Below, in pieces: positions 9,307 through 19,425 of a DNA stretch of 64,000 nt. Every line of letters starts with the position of its first letter. The stretch's first letter is position 1. Origin of the DNA: Nocardioides sp. SYSU D00038. Lineage in GTDB: Bacteria > Actinomycetota > Actinomycetes > Propionibacteriales > Nocardioidaceae. Below the pieces are notes generated by a model. That model saw only the letters and a list, made by a program, of their open reading frames with translations. It did not search any database and was not told where the DNA came from. The position numbers and the translations under genes are program-made. The stretch spans positions 1 through 64,000 of the forward strand of contig NZ_JAFFJT010000007.1 in assembly GCF_016924665.1 (NCBI RefSeq). The letters are read 5' to 3'.

Positions 9307-9620
9307 TGCCCGGCGTCCGCACGCCGGGGTGCCGCGCCGCCGGCACGGAGGCGGCGGAGCGACGGGCGGCGTTCGGCACGTAGACGGCGGCGTGGCGCCG
9401 ACACGAACGCCGGGGAACCGCAGGGCAGAGTCCGGCGACACGGCAACGAGTGCCGAACGACGTCCGGCGCGCAGCAGCCGCAGTGCCCACCCTCGCGCGG
9501 CACCCCGCACCCACCACCAACCACAGTCATCCGCCCGCCGGATCCCACCAGCCCGCAGTCAGCCCCCGCCCGAGCCACGTCCCCGGAATCACCCGCTACA
9601 GGGAGGGCGGTCGGCTCACC
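9307..9620. other. Non-coding stretch between repeat elements
   Basis: No convincing gene is seen in about 310 bases. Short open frames exist on both strands but have no ribosome-binding site and no recognisable motif. The bases are GC-rich with unstructured CCGGCG runs. It may be decayed sequence caught between repeat elements. Confidence 0.6.
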
Positions 9621-9660
9621 GGGTTTCGAGACAGGCGTTGCACGCCTTCCTCAACCACCG
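9621..9660. repeat. Intergenic hairpin repeat, type 1
   Basis: GGTTTCGAGACA, core GGCG-TTGCA-CGCC, TTCCTCAACCA. The core is a small hairpin that differs from the cores of the other copies, whereas the outer arms are the same. The copy lies immediately before the start of the next gene. Confidence 0.9.
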
Positions 9661-9678
9661 GTACGCGAGACTGGCGGC

Positions 9679-10650
9679 GTGAAGAGGGGGCTGACCGCGG
9701 TCGCGGGGGTCGCGACCGTGGGCCTGGTCGCCGCCCTCGGCTGGGCGCTGGCCACCGACAAGCCGATGCCGTTCCTCGCCCCCGACCTCTGCACCGCCAC
9801 CGTCGACGGGCGCAACGTCGACCTCTCGCTCCAGCAGGCCGAGAACGCCGGGCTGATCGCGGCGATCGGGGTACAGCGCGGGCTGCCGGCGCGGGCCGTG
9901 ACGATCGCGCTCGCCACGGCGTACCAGGAGTCGAAGATCCTCGACCTCGAGGGCGGTGACCGCGACTCGATCGGGCTGTTCCAGCAGCGGCCATCGCAGG
10001 GATGGGGGACGCCGGAGCAGGTGGGTGACCCCGTCTACGCCACCCACGCGTTCTACGACGCGCTCGAGCGGATCGACGGCTACACCGACATGGAGGTCAC
10101 CGTCGCGGCCCAGGCGGTGCAGCGCTCGGCGTACCCGGACGCCTACGCCGACCACGAGGCCGACGCGCGGGTGCTCGCCTCCGCGCTCACCGGCCACTCC
10201 CCCGCCGCCCTCAGCTGCCGCCTCGACCCCGACGTCGCCGACGGCAACCCGCGGCTGCGCGCGTCGGGCCTCACCGCGCGGGCCGAGGAGGTGCGGCGCG
10301 ACCTCGACGCCCGCTTCCCCGACGCGCCCCTCGGCGGCTTCGAGCCCGGCGGCGTGTCGACCGGTCACCAGCAGGGGTCGGCCCACTACGAGGGCCGGGC
10401 CATCGACCTGTTCGTGCGACCCATCAGCGCCGCCAACCGGGTGCGGGGGTGGGCGATCGCGCAGTACCTCGTCACCCAGGCCGAGCGGCTGCGGATCCGG
10501 ACGCTGATCTTCGACGGCCGGATCTGGACTAGCGGGTTCCGCTCCGGCGACGGGTGGCGCGACTACGACGTCGACACCGACGGCCGGCCGGCCGGGACCG
10601 CCGCGATCCTGGAGCACCGCGACCACGTGCACGTCGACGTGCACGACTGA
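9679..10650 (+). CDS. Membrane-anchored cell-wall hydrolase-like protein
   Basis: A 323-residue protein with an N-terminal signal anchor (residues about 5-25). Residues about 45-120 resemble a lytic transglycosylase fold: ALATAYQESKILDLEGGDRD then SIGLFQQRPSQGWG. The C-terminal half has GSAHYEGRAIDLF and HRDHVHVDVH, an arrangement of His and Asp like the zinc site of M15-type D,D-peptidases. It could act on peptidoglycan with two activities, which is an inference. The GTG start at 9679 has no strong ribosome-binding site. The promoter would overlap the repeat just upstream. Confidence 0.65.
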   Translation: MKRGLTAVAGVATVGLVAALGWALATDKPMPFLAPDLCTATVDGRNVDLSLQQAENAGLIAAIGVQRGLPARAVTIALATAYQESKILDLEGGDRDSIGLFQQRPSQGWGTPEQVGDPVYATHAFYDALERIDGYTDMEVTVAAQAVQRSAYPDAYADHEADARVLASALTGHSPAALSCRLDPDVADGNPRLRASGLTARAEEVRRDLDARFPDAPLGGFEPGGVSTGHQQGSAHYEGRAIDLFVRPISAANRVRGWAIAQYLVTQAERLRIRTLIFDGRIWTSGFRSGDGWRDYDVDTDGRPAGTAAILEHRDHVHVDVHD

Positions 10651-10665
10651 CGGTGCGGCGGCGGG

Positions 10666-12045
10666 CTACAGCAGCGCGCCGGGGTTCATGATCCCCAGCG
10701 GGTCCAGGGCGGCCTTGACCCGCTGGTTGAGCGCGAGCGCGTCGGGGCCGAGGTAGTCGGGCAGCCAGTCGCGCTTGAGCCGGCCCACGCCGTGCTCGCC
10801 GGTGATGGTGCCGCCGAGGCGGATCGCCAGGGCCATCACCTCGCCGTAGGCCTGCTGGGCGCGCGCGGACTGGTCGGCGTCGGCGGGGTCGAAGACGATC
10901 AACGGGTGGGTGTTGCCGTCGCCGGCGTGGGCGATCACGGCGATCTCGACCTCGCGGGCGGCGCTGATAGCGGCCATCCCCCGGCACAGGTCGCCGAGCG
11001 CGGTGAGCGGGACGCCGACGTCCTCGAGCAGCAGCGAGCCACGCTTCTCGACCGCGGGGATCGCCATCCGGCGGGCCACCACGAACTGCTCGCCCTCGCC
11101 CGGGTCGGAGGTGGCGAAGACCTCGGCGCCGTGGCCGGTGCAGATCTCGGTGATCAGCGCGACCTCGGCGTCGGCGTGCTGCTCGGGCTCGTCGGACTGG
11201 ATGACGAGCATCCCCTCGGCCTCGCGGTCCAGGCCCATGCGCGTCTCGTCCTCGACGGCGTTGATCGTGTAGCGGTCCATGAACTCCAGCATCGAGGGCC
11301 GCAGCCGCCGACTGATGTCGAGCACCGCCGCGGTGGAGCCGTCGAGCGTCGGGAACGTCGCCACCAGCGTCGCCGGCGGGCGCTGGGCGGGCACCAGCCG
11401 GAGCACCACCTCGGTGATGATCCCGAGCGTCCCCTCGCTCCCGACGAACAGCTTGGTGAGCGAGAGCCCGGCGACGTCCTTGAGCCGCGGCCCGCCCAGC
11501 GAGACGGCGGTGCCGTCGGCGAGCACCACGGTCATCCCGAGCACGTAGTCGGTGGTGACGCCGTACTTGACGCAGCACAGGCCGCCGGCGTTGGTCGCGA
11601 CGTTGCCGCCGATCGAGCAGAACTCGTACGACGACGGGTCGGGCGGGTACCACAGGCCGTGCTCGGCGGCCGCCGCCTTGACCGCGGCGTTGAACGCGCC
11701 CGGCTGGGCGACGGCGATCCGGGTGACGGGGTCGACCGTGATCGCACGCATCCGCTCGGTGGAGACCACCAGGCCGCCGTCGACGGCCGAGGCGCCGCCG
11801 GAGAGCCCCGACCCGGCACCGCGCGGCACCAGCGCGACCCGGTGCTCCGCGGCCCAGCGCACCACGGCGCACACGTCGTCGGTCGAGGTGACCAGCGCGA
11901 CCGCGACCGGGGTGCCGGCGCCGGGGTCGCGGGCCCGGTCGTGGCGGTAGGTCTCGAGCCGCGCCGGGTCGGTGACCAGGACCCCCTCGGGCAGCGCGGC
12001 GCGCAGCGGGGCCAGGTCGGGCAGGTCGGGCAGGTCGGCTGTCAC
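10666..12045 (-). CDS. FAD-linked oxidase, glycolate oxidase GlcD-like
   Basis: A 459-residue flavoprotein of the FAD_binding_4/FAD-oxidase_C family, which includes glycolate and D-lactate dehydrogenases. The FAD-binding text [12 protein letters not shown] lies near residue 75. The C-terminal cap has HAGDGNTHP and GEHGVGRLK, with NPGALL at the end. It is divergent from malate synthase G, and a GlcG-like gene follows that, so glycolate oxidation to glyoxylate is the likely role. The start is uncertain: GTG at 12045 is used, with another GTG at 12057. The GGAGG at 12064-12060 is badly spaced for both. Confidence 0.85.
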   Translation of the reverse strand: MTADLPDLPDLAPLRAALPEGVLVTDPARLETYRHDRARDPGAGTPVAVALVTSTDDVCAVVRWAAEHRVALVPRGAGSGLSGGASAVDGGLVVSTERMRAITVDPVTRIAVAQPGAFNAAVKAAAAEHGLWYPPDPSSYEFCSIGGNVATNAGGLCCVKYGVTTDYVLGMTVVLADGTAVSLGGPRLKDVAGLSLTKLFVGSEGTLGIITEVVLRLVPAQRPPATLVATFPTLDGSTAAVLDISRRLRPSMLEFMDRYTINAVEDETRMGLDREAEGMLVIQSDEPEQHADAEVALITEICTGHGAEVFATSDPGEGEQFVVARRMAIPAVEKRGSLLLEDVGVPLTALGDLCRGMAAISAAREVEIAVIAHAGDGNTHPLIVFDPADADQSARAQQAYGEVMALAIRLGGTITGEHGVGRLKRDWLPDYLGPDALALNQRVKAALDPLGIMNPGALL

Positions 12046-12151
12046 GGCCGCCGCCACTCCCTCCGCTAGATTCTCACGAGCGACTTCCCGGGTCGGCCCG
12101 GGCGCTGGCGAGTGTTCCACGCGGCGATTTCGACTGGCAAGGGAGCGGGCG

Positions 12152-14353
12152 ATGAGCGAGCGGGTCCGGGTCGGCGGCAGCCACGGCGGGCTGGAGGTGG
12201 CCGCGGTGCTGCACCGGTTCGTCGAGGAGGAGGCCCTCCCCGGCTCCGGCGTCACCAGCGAGCGGTTCTGGGCCGCGGCCGACGAGGTCGTCCACCGGTT
12301 CGCCCCGCGCAACCGCGAGCTGCTCGCGCGCCGCGACGAGCTCCAGGCGCAGCTCGACGACTGGCACCGCGCCCACCCCGGCGCGCCGGACCCCGCCGAG
12401 CTCGAGGCGTTCCTGCGCGAGATCGGCTACCTGGTCCCCGAGCCCGGCGACGTCACGGTCACCACCCGTGGCGTCGACCCCGAGATCGCGCAGCAGCACG
12501 GCCCCCAGCTCGTGGTGCCGATGCTCAACGCCCGGTTCGCCACCAACGCCGCCAACGCCCGGTGGGGCTCCCTCTACGACGCGCTCTACGGCACCGACGC
12601 CGTCCCCCGCGAGGGCGGCCTAGCCCCCGGCTCGTCGTACAACCCGGTGCGCGGGGCCGAGGTGATCCGCCGGGCCCGGGCGCTGCTCGACGTCGCCGCG
12701 CCGCTCACGGCCGGCAGCCACGCCGACGCGACGGCGTACGCCGTGGACGGCGACGGGCTGGCCGTCACCCTCGCCACCGGCGACGTCGCCCGGCTGGCCG
12801 ACCCCGCCCAGCTGGTGGGGCACCGCGGCGACGCGGCCGCGCCGGAGGCGGTGGTGGTCGTGCACCACGGGCTGCACCTGGAGATCCAGGTCGACCGCGA
12901 CGACAGCGTGGGCGCCACCGACGCCGCCGGGGTCAAGGACGTGGTGCTCGAGTCGGCCGTCACCTCGATCATGGACCTCGAGGACTCCGTGGCCGCCGTC
13001 GACGCCGACGACAAGGTCGCGGGCTACCGCAACTGGCTGCGGCTGATGCAGGGCACCCTCGAGGAGCAGGTCACCAAGGGTGGACGGACGTTCACCCGCA
13101 CCATGCACCCCGACCGCACCTGCACGGCGGCCGACGGCTCGACCGTCACCCTGCCCGGGCGGGCGCTGATGCTGGTGCGCCACGTCGGCCACCTGATGAC
13201 CACCGACGCCGTGCTCGACAGCACCGGCGCCGAGGTGCCCGAGGGCGTCCTCGACGCGCTCGTCACCACCCTGTGCGGCCTGCACGACCTGCGCCGGGAG
13301 GGCGGGCTCGCCAACTCGCGCACGGGGTCGATGTACTTCGTGAAGCCGAAGATGCACGGGCCCGAGGAGGTGGCGTTCACCGTCGACCTGTTCGCGGCGG
13401 TGGAGACCGGGCTGGGCGTCGAACCGCTGACCCTCAAGGTCGGGATCATGGACGAGGAGCGGCGCACGACCCTCAACCTCAAGGCCTGCATCGAGGTCGC
13501 CCGCGAGCGGGTCTGCTTCATCAACACCGGCTTCCTCGACCGCACCGGCGACGAGATCCACACCTCGGTGCACGCCGGCCCGGTGCACCGCAAGGGCGAG
13601 ATGAAGGCGCAGCCGTGGATCGCGGCGTACGAGGACAACAACGTCGACGTCGGGCTGGCCTGCGGGCTGGCTGGGCGGGCCCAGATCGGCAAGGGCATGT
13701 GGGCCGCGCCGGACTCGATGGCCGAGATGCTCGAGCAGAAGATCGGCCACCCGCGGGCCGGGGCGTCCTGCGCCTGGGTGCCGTCGCCGACGGCAGCGAC
13801 CCTGCACGCGACCCACTACCACCACGTCGACGTCGCGGCGGTGCAGCGCGAGCTGGCAGGCCGGCCACGCGCCCGCCTCGCCGACCTGCTGACCGTGCCG
13901 GTGGGCGACCCGTCGGCCTGGTCGGACGACGACCGCCGCCGCGAGCTCGACAACAACGTGCAGGGCATCCTCGGCTACGTCGTCCGCTGGATCGACGCGG
14001 GCATCGGCTGCTCCAAGGTGCCCGACCTCTCCGGCACCCCCCTGATGGAGGACCGCGCGACCTGCCGGATCTCCAGCCAGCACGTCGCCAACTGGCTGCT
14101 GCACGGCGTCGTCACCCCCGAGCAGGTCGAGGAGTCGTTCCGCCGGATGGCCGCGGTGGTCGACGAGCAGAACGCCGGCGAGCCCGGCTACCGCCCGATG
14201 GCCCCCGGCTTCGACGGCGAGGCCTTCCGGGCCGCCCGCGAGCTCGCCGTCGAGGGGCTCGCCCAGCCCAGCGGCTACACCGAACCCGTCCTCCACCGCC
14301 GGCGCCGCGCCCTCAAGGCCGCGACCGCCCCGACCCCAGGAGCCACCTCATGA
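12152..14353 (+). CDS. glcB: Malate synthase G
   Basis: A 733-residue enzyme that condenses glyoxylate and acetyl-CoA to malate, close to the usual 720-730 residues of the G isoform. Diagnostic stretches are [32 protein letters not shown] (an active-site Arg/Glu region), [15 protein letters not shown] and [11 protein letters not shown]. The ATG at 12152 has GGGAG upstream. Its stop overlaps the ATG of the GlcG-like gene. With the divergent FAD oxidase it forms a route from glycolate through glyoxylate to malate. Confidence 0.96.
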   Translation: MSERVRVGGSHGGLEVAAVLHRFVEEEALPGSGVTSERFWAAADEVVHRFAPRNRELLARRDELQAQLDDWHRAHPGAPDPAELEAFLREIGYLVPEPGDVTVTTRGVDPEIAQQHGPQLVVPMLNARFATNAANARWGSLYDALYGTDAVPREGGLAPGSSYNPVRGAEVIRRARALLDVAAPLTAGSHADATAYAVDGDGLAVTLATGDVARLADPAQLVGHRGDAAAPEAVVVVHHGLHLEIQVDRDDSVGATDAAGVKDVVLESAVTSIMDLEDSVAAVDADDKVAGYRNWLRLMQGTLEEQVTKGGRTFTRTMHPDRTCTAADGSTVTLPGRALMLVRHVGHLMTTDAVLDSTGAEVPEGVLDALVTTLCGLHDLRREGGLANSRTGSMYFVKPKMHGPEEVAFTVDLFAAVETGLGVEPLTLKVGIMDEERRTTLNLKACIEVARERVCFINTGFLDRTGDEIHTSVHAGPVHRKGEMKAQPWIAAYEDNNVDVGLACGLAGRAQIGKGMWAAPDSMAEMLEQKIGHPRAGASCAWVPSPTAATLHATHYHHVDVAAVQRELAGRPRARLADLLTVPVGDPSAWSDDDRRRELDNNVQGILGYVVRWIDAGIGCSKVPDLSGTPLMEDRATCRISSQHVANWLLHGVVTPEQVEESFRRMAAVVDEQNAGEPGYRPMAPGFDGEAFRAARELAVEGLAQPSGYTEPVLHRRRRALKAATAPTPGATS

Positions 14354-14775
14354 GCCTCACCCTCGACACCGCCCGCCGGATCGTCGCGGCCGCCCGCGTG
14401 CACGGGATGGGCCAGGGCTTCAAGCCCCTGACGATCGTCGTGCTCGACGCCGGCGGGCACGTCACCGCCGTCGAGCGCGAGGACGGGTCGTCCAACAAGC
14501 GCTTCGAGATCGCCTACGCCAAGGCCCACGGCGCGATCTCGCTCGGGCACGGCACCCGCGCGCTGATGGCCCGCGCCGAGTCGCAGCCCTACTTCATCGC
14601 CGCCGCCACGTCCGCCATCGGCGGCGCGCTGGTGCCGGTGCCGGGCGGCGTCCTGGTGCGCGAGAACGACGTGGTGGTCGGCGCCGTGGGCATCTCCGGC
14701 GACACCTCCGACAACGACGAGGCCGCGGCCGTCGCCGGCATCGAGTCGGTGGGCCTCACCCCCGACCCCGGCTGA
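14350..14775 (+). CDS. GlcG/HbpS-family protein
   Basis: A 141-residue GlcG/HbpS family protein ([17 protein letters not shown], then [17 protein letters not shown]). Relatives include the haem-binding HbpS of Streptomyces and GlcG of glycolate operons, whose function is not settled. It overlaps the end of malate synthase G by 4 bases, so it belongs to the glyoxylate operon. No signal peptide is seen, which suggests a cytoplasmic form. Confidence 0.88.
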   Translation: MSLTLDTARRIVAAARVHGMGQGFKPLTIVVLDAGGHVTAVEREDGSSNKRFEIAYAKAHGAISLGHGTRALMARAESQPYFIAAATSAIGGALVPVPGGVLVRENDVVVGAVGISGDTSDNDEAAAVAGIESVGLTPDPG

Positions 14776-14854
14776 GCGACCCGCGCGCCTGTGACACGCC
14801 GATCGCACCAGTTCCCGGTCGTTGCAGCGGCGTGGAGGAGTGGTGGACCCCGGC

Positions 14855-15946
14855 TTACAGCAGCCGGGCCACCGCCGCCCCGACCCGCTCGTCGGTGGCG
14901 GTGAAGGCGACCCGCACGTGGCGGGCGCCGGCGGCGCCGTAGAAGGCGCCGGGGGCGACGAGGATGCCGCGCTCGGCCAGCCACGACACGGTGTCCCAGC
15001 AGTCCTCGTCACGGGTGGCCCAGAGGTACAGCGAGGCCTCGGAGTGGTCGATGCGGAAGCCGGCCCGCTCCAGCGCCTCGCGCAGGCGGGCCCGACGGGC
15101 GGCGTAGACGGCGTGCTGGGCAACGGCGTGCCCGGTGTCGGCGAGCGCCGCGGCCATCGCGTGCTGCATCGGGCCGGGCATCATCAGGCCGAGGTTCTTG
15201 CGGACGGCGAGCAGCTCGCCGACCAAGCGCGCGTCGCCAGCGACGAACGCGCAGCGGTAGCCCGCGAGGTTCGACCGCTTCGAGAGCGAGTGGACGGCGA
15301 GGATGCCGTCGGTGGAGCCGCCGCAGACGTCGGGGTGGAGCACCGAGACCGGCTCGGCCTCCCAAGCGCACTCGAGGTAGCACTCGTCGGAGACCAGGAT
15401 CGTGCCGCGCTCGCGGCACCACTCGACCACCTTGCGCAGGTGGGCCGGCGGAAGCACCCGCCCGGTGGGGTTCGACGGCGAGTTCAGCCACAGCAGCCGC
15501 GGCACCCGCGGCCCCAGCGCGGTCAACGAGTCGGTGGCGACCAGCTCGGCGCCCGCCAGGGCCGCGCCCACCTCGTACGTCGGGTAGGCCAGCTCGGGCT
15601 GCACGACCAGGTCGCCGGGGCCGATGCCGAGGTGGAGCGCCAGCGAGCCGATCAGCTCCTTGGAGCCCACCGCGGGCAGCACCTGGTGGAGGCCGAGGCC
15701 GGTGACGCCGTGGCTGCCGGCCAGCCAGTCGAGCACCGCCTGCCGGGTCTCGACCCGGCCCACGGTCACGGGGTAGCCGGGTGCGTCAGCGGCGTCGCGC
15801 AGCGCGGCCCGGACGACCTCGGGCGTCGGGTCGACGGGGGTGCCGACCGAGAGGTCGACGATCCCGTCGGCGTGGGCGCGGGCCCGGGTGGCGTGGGTCG
15901 TCAGGTGGTCCCAGGGGAAGTCCGGGAGCCGGGAGGAGACGGTCAG
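14855..15946 (-). CDS. dapC: Succinyldiaminopimelate aminotransferase, CTG start
   Basis: A 363-residue PLP-dependent class I/II aminotransferase of lysine synthesis. It has NSPSNPTGR, VSDECYLE and SLSKRSNLAGYR, the last containing the Schiff-base lysine. The first ATG, GTG or TTG in frame is the GTG at 15769, which would remove 59 conserved residues, including RLPDFPWD and DLSVGTPVDPTPEVV. Upstream of that, the reading frame begins naturally at CTG 15946 (LTVSSRLPDFPWD). This CTG overlaps the ferredoxin stop (CTGA) and has AGGA 7 bases before it. The CTG start is therefore inferred, with coupling to fdxA. Confidence 0.88.
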   Translation of the reverse strand: MTVSSRLPDFPWDHLTTHATRARAHADGIVDLSVGTPVDPTPEVVRAALRDAADAPGYPVTVGRVETRQAVLDWLAGSHGVTGLGLHQVLPAVGSKELIGSLALHLGIGPGDLVVQPELAYPTYEVGAALAGAELVATDSLTALGPRVPRLLWLNSPSNPTGRVLPPAHLRKVVEWCRERGTILVSDECYLECAWEAEPVSVLHPDVCGGSTDGILAVHSLSKRSNLAGYRCAFVAGDARLVGELLAVRKNLGLMMPGPMQHAMAAALADTGHAVAQHAVYAARRARLREALERAGFRIDHSEASLYLWATRDEDCWDTVSWLAERGILVAPGAFYGAAGARHVRVAFTATDERVGAAVARLL

Positions 15947-16272
15947 TGCGCGTCCTGGTTCTGCGGCTCCAGGCCGGCGATGTAGGGGTGGTCGTGGTCG
16001 ATCTCACCCATCTTGGCCGCTCCGCCGGGCGAGCCGATCTCGTCGAAGAAGTGGACGTTGGCGTCGTAGTACTGCTTCCACTCCTCCGGGGTGTCGTCCT
16101 CGTAGAAGATGGCCTCCACCGGGCAGACCGGCTCGCAGGCACCGCAGTCGACGCACTCGTCGGGGTGGATGTAGAGCATCCGCTTGCCCTCGTAGATGCA
16201 GTCCACCGGGCATTCGTCGACACAGGCGCGGTCCTTGACGTCGACACACGGCTGCGAGATGACGTAGGTCAC
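15943..16272 (-). CDS. fdxA: 7Fe ferredoxin
   Basis: A 109-residue FdxA-type ferredoxin with one 3Fe-4S and one 4Fe-4S cluster. The Cys motifs are CVDVKDRACVDECPVDC and CVDCGACEPVCP. The C-terminal 45 residues are the usual actinobacterial extension. The GTG at 16272 follows a strong AGGAGG. The stop overlaps the CTG start of dapC, an arrangement of ferredoxin and DapC that is common in actinobacteria. Its redox partners are unknown. Confidence 0.95.
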   Translation of the reverse strand: MTYVISQPCVDVKDRACVDECPVDCIYEGKRMLYIHPDECVDCGACEPVCPVEAIFYEDDTPEEWKQYYDANVHFFDEIGSPGGAAKMGEIDHDHPYIAGLEPQNQDAH

Positions 16273-16339
16273 CGGGTTCCTCCTGGAAGTGCTCGGGATC
16301 GAGGACCGATCTGGGCCACAGCCTAGTATCAGTCGTCCG

Positions 16340-17308
16340 ATGCCCGAGCACGTACCCCACTCCGCCCACATGCTGGATACCGACGGTATGCCCACGGCGA
16401 CCGGGCGGCACGGGCTCGGCCCCCACGTGGTGGGCCAGCGGGTCGTCGTGCGCCGGCTGCTGCGCGGTGAGACCGGGCCCACCGGCGGCCCGGCGTTCAC
16501 CGACCTGCTCGGCACCTGCCTGGCCTGGGACGCCGACGGCTGCCTCGTGCAGCCCGCCGACGGCGACCCGGTGCGGATCGCGCTCACCGACATCGTCTCC
16601 GGCAAGCCGGTGCCGCCGCGGCCGGCCACCCGGCTCCGGGTCGAGCCCCGCGAGGCCCAGCTGCGGGCGCTCGCGCTGTGGCCCGACCTGGTGACCGAGC
16701 CGCTGGGCGACTGGGTGCTGCGCCGCTCCCCCACCGCCACCGCCCGCCGGGCCAGCTCGGTGCTCGCGATCGGCTCACCCGGCCCCGCCCCGCACGACGC
16801 CCTCGACCGGGTCGTCGCCTTCTACGCCGCCGCGGGGAAGCGCCCGATCGCGGCGGTGCTGCCCGGCTCGGCCGAGGAGGCGCTGTTCGCCGACCGCGGC
16901 TGGGTGCTGGAGTCGGCCGACGCCGACACCGTCTTCCAGCTCGCCGGCGTGGCCGCGGCCCGCCGGCGGCTGCGCGGGGTCGACCTGCCGGACCTCGACG
17001 TCGCGCTCACCAGCGGCGCCGGCATCGCGACCCTCGAGGTCCGCCTGGGCGACGGGTCACCGGTCGCGCGCGGCCGGGCCGCCTGCGCCGACGGGTGGGT
17101 CGGGTTCCGCGGCATCGAGGTCGAGCCCGCGCACCGCGGCCGGCGGATCGGGCTGCTGGTGATGGCCGCACTGCTGGAGTGGGGCGCCGAGCAGGGCGCG
17201 ACCACGGCGTACCTCCAGCTGCTGGCCGACAACCACGCCGCCCGCGCGCTCTACGACGGCCTGGGCTTCGTCGACCACCACACCTACCGCTACCTCGCCG
17301 CTCCCTGA
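16340..17308 (+). CDS. GNAT-family N-acetyltransferase
   Basis: A 322-residue protein with a C-terminal GNAT domain: VGFRGIEVEPAHRGRRIGLL contains the acetyl-CoA loop, followed by YLQLLADNHAARALYDGLGF. The N-terminal 150 residues contain an SH3-like beta stretch (GQRVVVRRLLRGETGPTGGP) seen in other actinobacterial GNAT proteins next to fdxA and dapC. The ATG at 16340 lies 10 bases after a -10-like TAGTAT (16324-16329), so it is nearly leaderless. Later ATGs at 16370 and 16388 are possible. The 3' end overlaps the next gene tail to tail by 19 bases. Confidence 0.85.
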   Translation: MPEHVPHSAHMLDTDGMPTATGRHGLGPHVVGQRVVVRRLLRGETGPTGGPAFTDLLGTCLAWDADGCLVQPADGDPVRIALTDIVSGKPVPPRPATRLRVEPREAQLRALALWPDLVTEPLGDWVLRRSPTATARRASSVLAIGSPGPAPHDALDRVVAFYAAAGKRPIAAVLPGSAEEALFADRGWVLESADADTVFQLAGVAAARRRLRGVDLPDLDVALTSGAGIATLEVRLGDGSPVARGRAACADGWVGFRGIEVEPAHRGRRIGLLVMAALLEWGAEQGATTAYLQLLADNHAARALYDGLGFVDHHTYRYLAAP

Positions 17309-19059
17309 CGGTCGCGGTCGCCGCCGCCCGGCGGCTTGCAGATCACCGTGTCGGACGGGATGTAGGTGGTGTGGAAGTTCTCGGTCTTCACGACCTTCGA
17401 CGAGCCGGGCTTGCGGAAGATCCGCTTCACGTCGACGTCGAAGCCGCCGTAGCCGGTGTTGGGCGTGCAGTCCTCGACGTCGAGGGTGCGCGTGCCGGGG
17501 CTGGTGAAGTTGTAGCGGTCGCTGGTGGTGGTGTCGATGTCCCAGTACTTGGTGGAGAACATCCGCACCGTCACCACGCCCTGCGACCCGGGGGTGCTCG
17601 GCGTGACCCGGGCGTCGATGAGGACGCCGTAGGGGGTGTCGTTCTGGAACCGCAGGTCGACCGAGCCCCACGCCACCGTGGCCTCGCGGCCCACGGGGTA
17701 GCGGTCGATGTAGAACGAGTGGGGCTTGTGCTCGACGTCCTTGAGGCCGGCGAAGAAGGCAGCGTTGAACGCCGTGGTCGCCATCTGCGAGACACCACCG
17801 CCGAGGTCCTCGCGGAAGATGCCGTTGCTGATGATGAAGCCCTCGGTGAAGCCGTTCTCGCGGGTGCGCTCGCCCACGGTGTCGTTGAGCGAGAAGGTCT
17901 CGCCGGGCTTGAGCACGGTGCCGGTGATCAGCTCGGCGGCCCGCCCGATGTTGATGTTGCGGTACTCGGCGTAGGGGAAGTACGTCGTGAACGACGACAC
18001 CTCCTCGACGATCTTGAGGTCCTTGGCGTCCTGGGTCGTGAACTCCGGCTCCGCGACCTCGGCCTCGACCTCGGTGCGGCGGGCGTCGCCGCTCTCGGTG
18101 ACCACCGAGAGGAACTGCTCGGCGACCACCTCGGGCTCGTACTCCAGGCCGGGCTTGCCCTTGACCACCTTCGGCTTGCCGTCGACCAGCCTGACGGTGG
18201 CGTCGACGGGCTCGTCGCGCCCGGAGGTGCCCTTGTCGACCATCGCGGAGAGCTTGTCGACGTCGACCTCGGGCTCGAGCGCGCCACCCTCGGGCACCAG
18301 CCGCAGCGCCGCACCGAACTGGCGCGGCCGCAGCGTGATCGGCGACTTGCCGAAGACCAGGGTCACCGGGCCCGACATCGCGGGGTTGGCGAACGTCTCG
18401 ACGGCCTCGTCGACGTCGGCCTGGTCGATCTCGGGCGCGGTCTCCCCTAGCGGCAGCTCCACCGGCGAGCGCGGCAGCTCGGCGAGGAACGCCGCGGCGA
18501 CCGCCTCGCGGGCCGCCTCGGGGTCGATGCCCCGGCCGATCTCGGGGTCGGTGGTGCGCACCGCGCCGTTGCGGAAGGTGACGGTGCCGTCCACGGGCGC
18601 GTCGCCGGCGTCCTCGTCGAGGCCGTCGACGAACTCCTCGAAGCGCTCCTCGTCGATCTCGACGACCGGCTCGAGCTCCTCGCCGCCGGTGAAGTGGTCC
18701 CAGAGCCGGCCGGGCGACCAGCTGCGGCCGCGGTCGGCCTGCGCGACGGTGGCCTCGAGGTCGATGCCGAACCCGACGTCGTCGGCGTCGACGGTGCCGT
18801 AGCTGTCGTCGACGTTGACCTGCACCGGCTCGGCCAGCCGCTCGGCGAGCTCGTCCTCGAGGTGCGCGACGGCGGCGTCGGCGGACCGCCCGCCGATGTC
18901 GACGCCCGCGACGGAGGTGCCGCGGGGCAGGTCGTCGCCCGCGACGGCGTAGGCCGCGGCGTAGCCGGCCCCCGCGACGACGAGCAGGCCGAGCACGACG
19001 AGCAGGACGAGACGTCCGCCCGCCCGCTCGCGCTCAGGGGTCTGGGCCGGCGTGGTCAC
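17290..19059 (-). CDS. VanW/YoaR-like envelope protein
   Basis: A 589-residue protein with one N-terminal membrane span (residues about 17-40). Two YoaR-like putative peptidoglycan-binding segments follow. The C-terminal VanW domain has FNDTVGERTRENGF-like text (FSLNDTVGERTRENGFTEG) and GGGVSQMATTAFNAAFFAGL. The VanW family is linked to vancomycin-resistance clusters by name, but its biochemical role is unknown. The GTG at 19059 follows a -10-like TACTAT by 7 bases, which suggests a leaderless message. Confidence 0.85.
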   Translation of the reverse strand: MTTPAQTPERERAGGRLVLLVVLGLLVVAGAGYAAAYAVAGDDLPRGTSVAGVDIGGRSADAAVAHLEDELAERLAEPVQVNVDDSYGTVDADDVGFGIDLEATVAQADRGRSWSPGRLWDHFTGGEELEPVVEIDEERFEEFVDGLDEDAGDAPVDGTVTFRNGAVRTTDPEIGRGIDPEAAREAVAAAFLAELPRSPVELPLGETAPEIDQADVDEAVETFANPAMSGPVTLVFGKSPITLRPRQFGAALRLVPEGGALEPEVDVDKLSAMVDKGTSGRDEPVDATVRLVDGKPKVVKGKPGLEYEPEVVAEQFLSVVTESGDARRTEVEAEVAEPEFTTQDAKDLKIVEEVSSFTTYFPYAEYRNINIGRAAELITGTVLKPGETFSLNDTVGERTRENGFTEGFIISNGIFREDLGGGVSQMATTAFNAAFFAGLKDVEHKPHSFYIDRYPVGREATVAWGSVDLRFQNDTPYGVLIDARVTPSTPGSQGVVTVRMFSTKYWDIDTTTSDRYNFTSPGTRTLDVEDCTPNTGYGGFDVDVKRIFRKPGSSKVVKTENFHTTYIPSDTVICKPPGGGDRDRQGAAR

Positions 19060-19063
19060 GGGG

Positions 19064-19420
19064 TCATAGTAGGGAGTCGCTGGCGCCGGTCCGTGATCGT
19101 CCCGGGCCGGGCAGGGTGCTGAGCGCCACCACCAGCACCACCAGCCCGAGCCCGACCAGGCCGTAGCCGTGGGCCTCCGAGGCGACGAGGTAGCCGCCGT
19201 TGCGGCGCACCAGCACCGCCGCCACGAACGGCGCCACCCAGCCCACGGCCCACGGCACCCGGGTCGTCCACCCCGGCGGCACGGCGTACGCCGAGACCAG
19301 CGTGGTCGCGGCACCGAGGGCCAGGCCCCACCACGTGACGTGGAGGAACACGGTGCCGACGCCGGTGGCGAACCCGATCGCGAGCAGCACCGGGGCGCGC
19401 AGCCACGACGGCACCGCCAC
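19064..19420 (-). CDS. Small four-span membrane protein next to mshB
   Basis: A 118-residue hydrophobic protein with about four membrane spans (PVLLAIGFATGVGTVFLHV; LALGAATTLVSAYAV; WVAPFVAAVLV; LVGLGLVVLVVALSTL). It starts 5 bases after the mshB stop and is probably co-transcribed. A small membrane protein after mshB is found in other actinobacteria (Rv1171-like or DUF6113-like), but no function is known. The start is GTG at 19420, with GTG 19414 as an alternative. Confidence 0.7.
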   Translation of the reverse strand: MAVPSWLRAPVLLAIGFATGVGTVFLHVTWWGLALGAATTLVSAYAVPPGWTTRVPWAVGWVAPFVAAVLVRRNGGYLVASEAHGYGLVGLGLVVLVVALSTLPGPGRSRTGASDSLL

Positions 19421-19425
19421 CGCGG

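Noticed and set aside
9307..9620. Possible decayed HNH gene in the first repeat cluster
   Set aside because: No frame shows the HNH Cys/His pattern, unlike the fragment at 22487.
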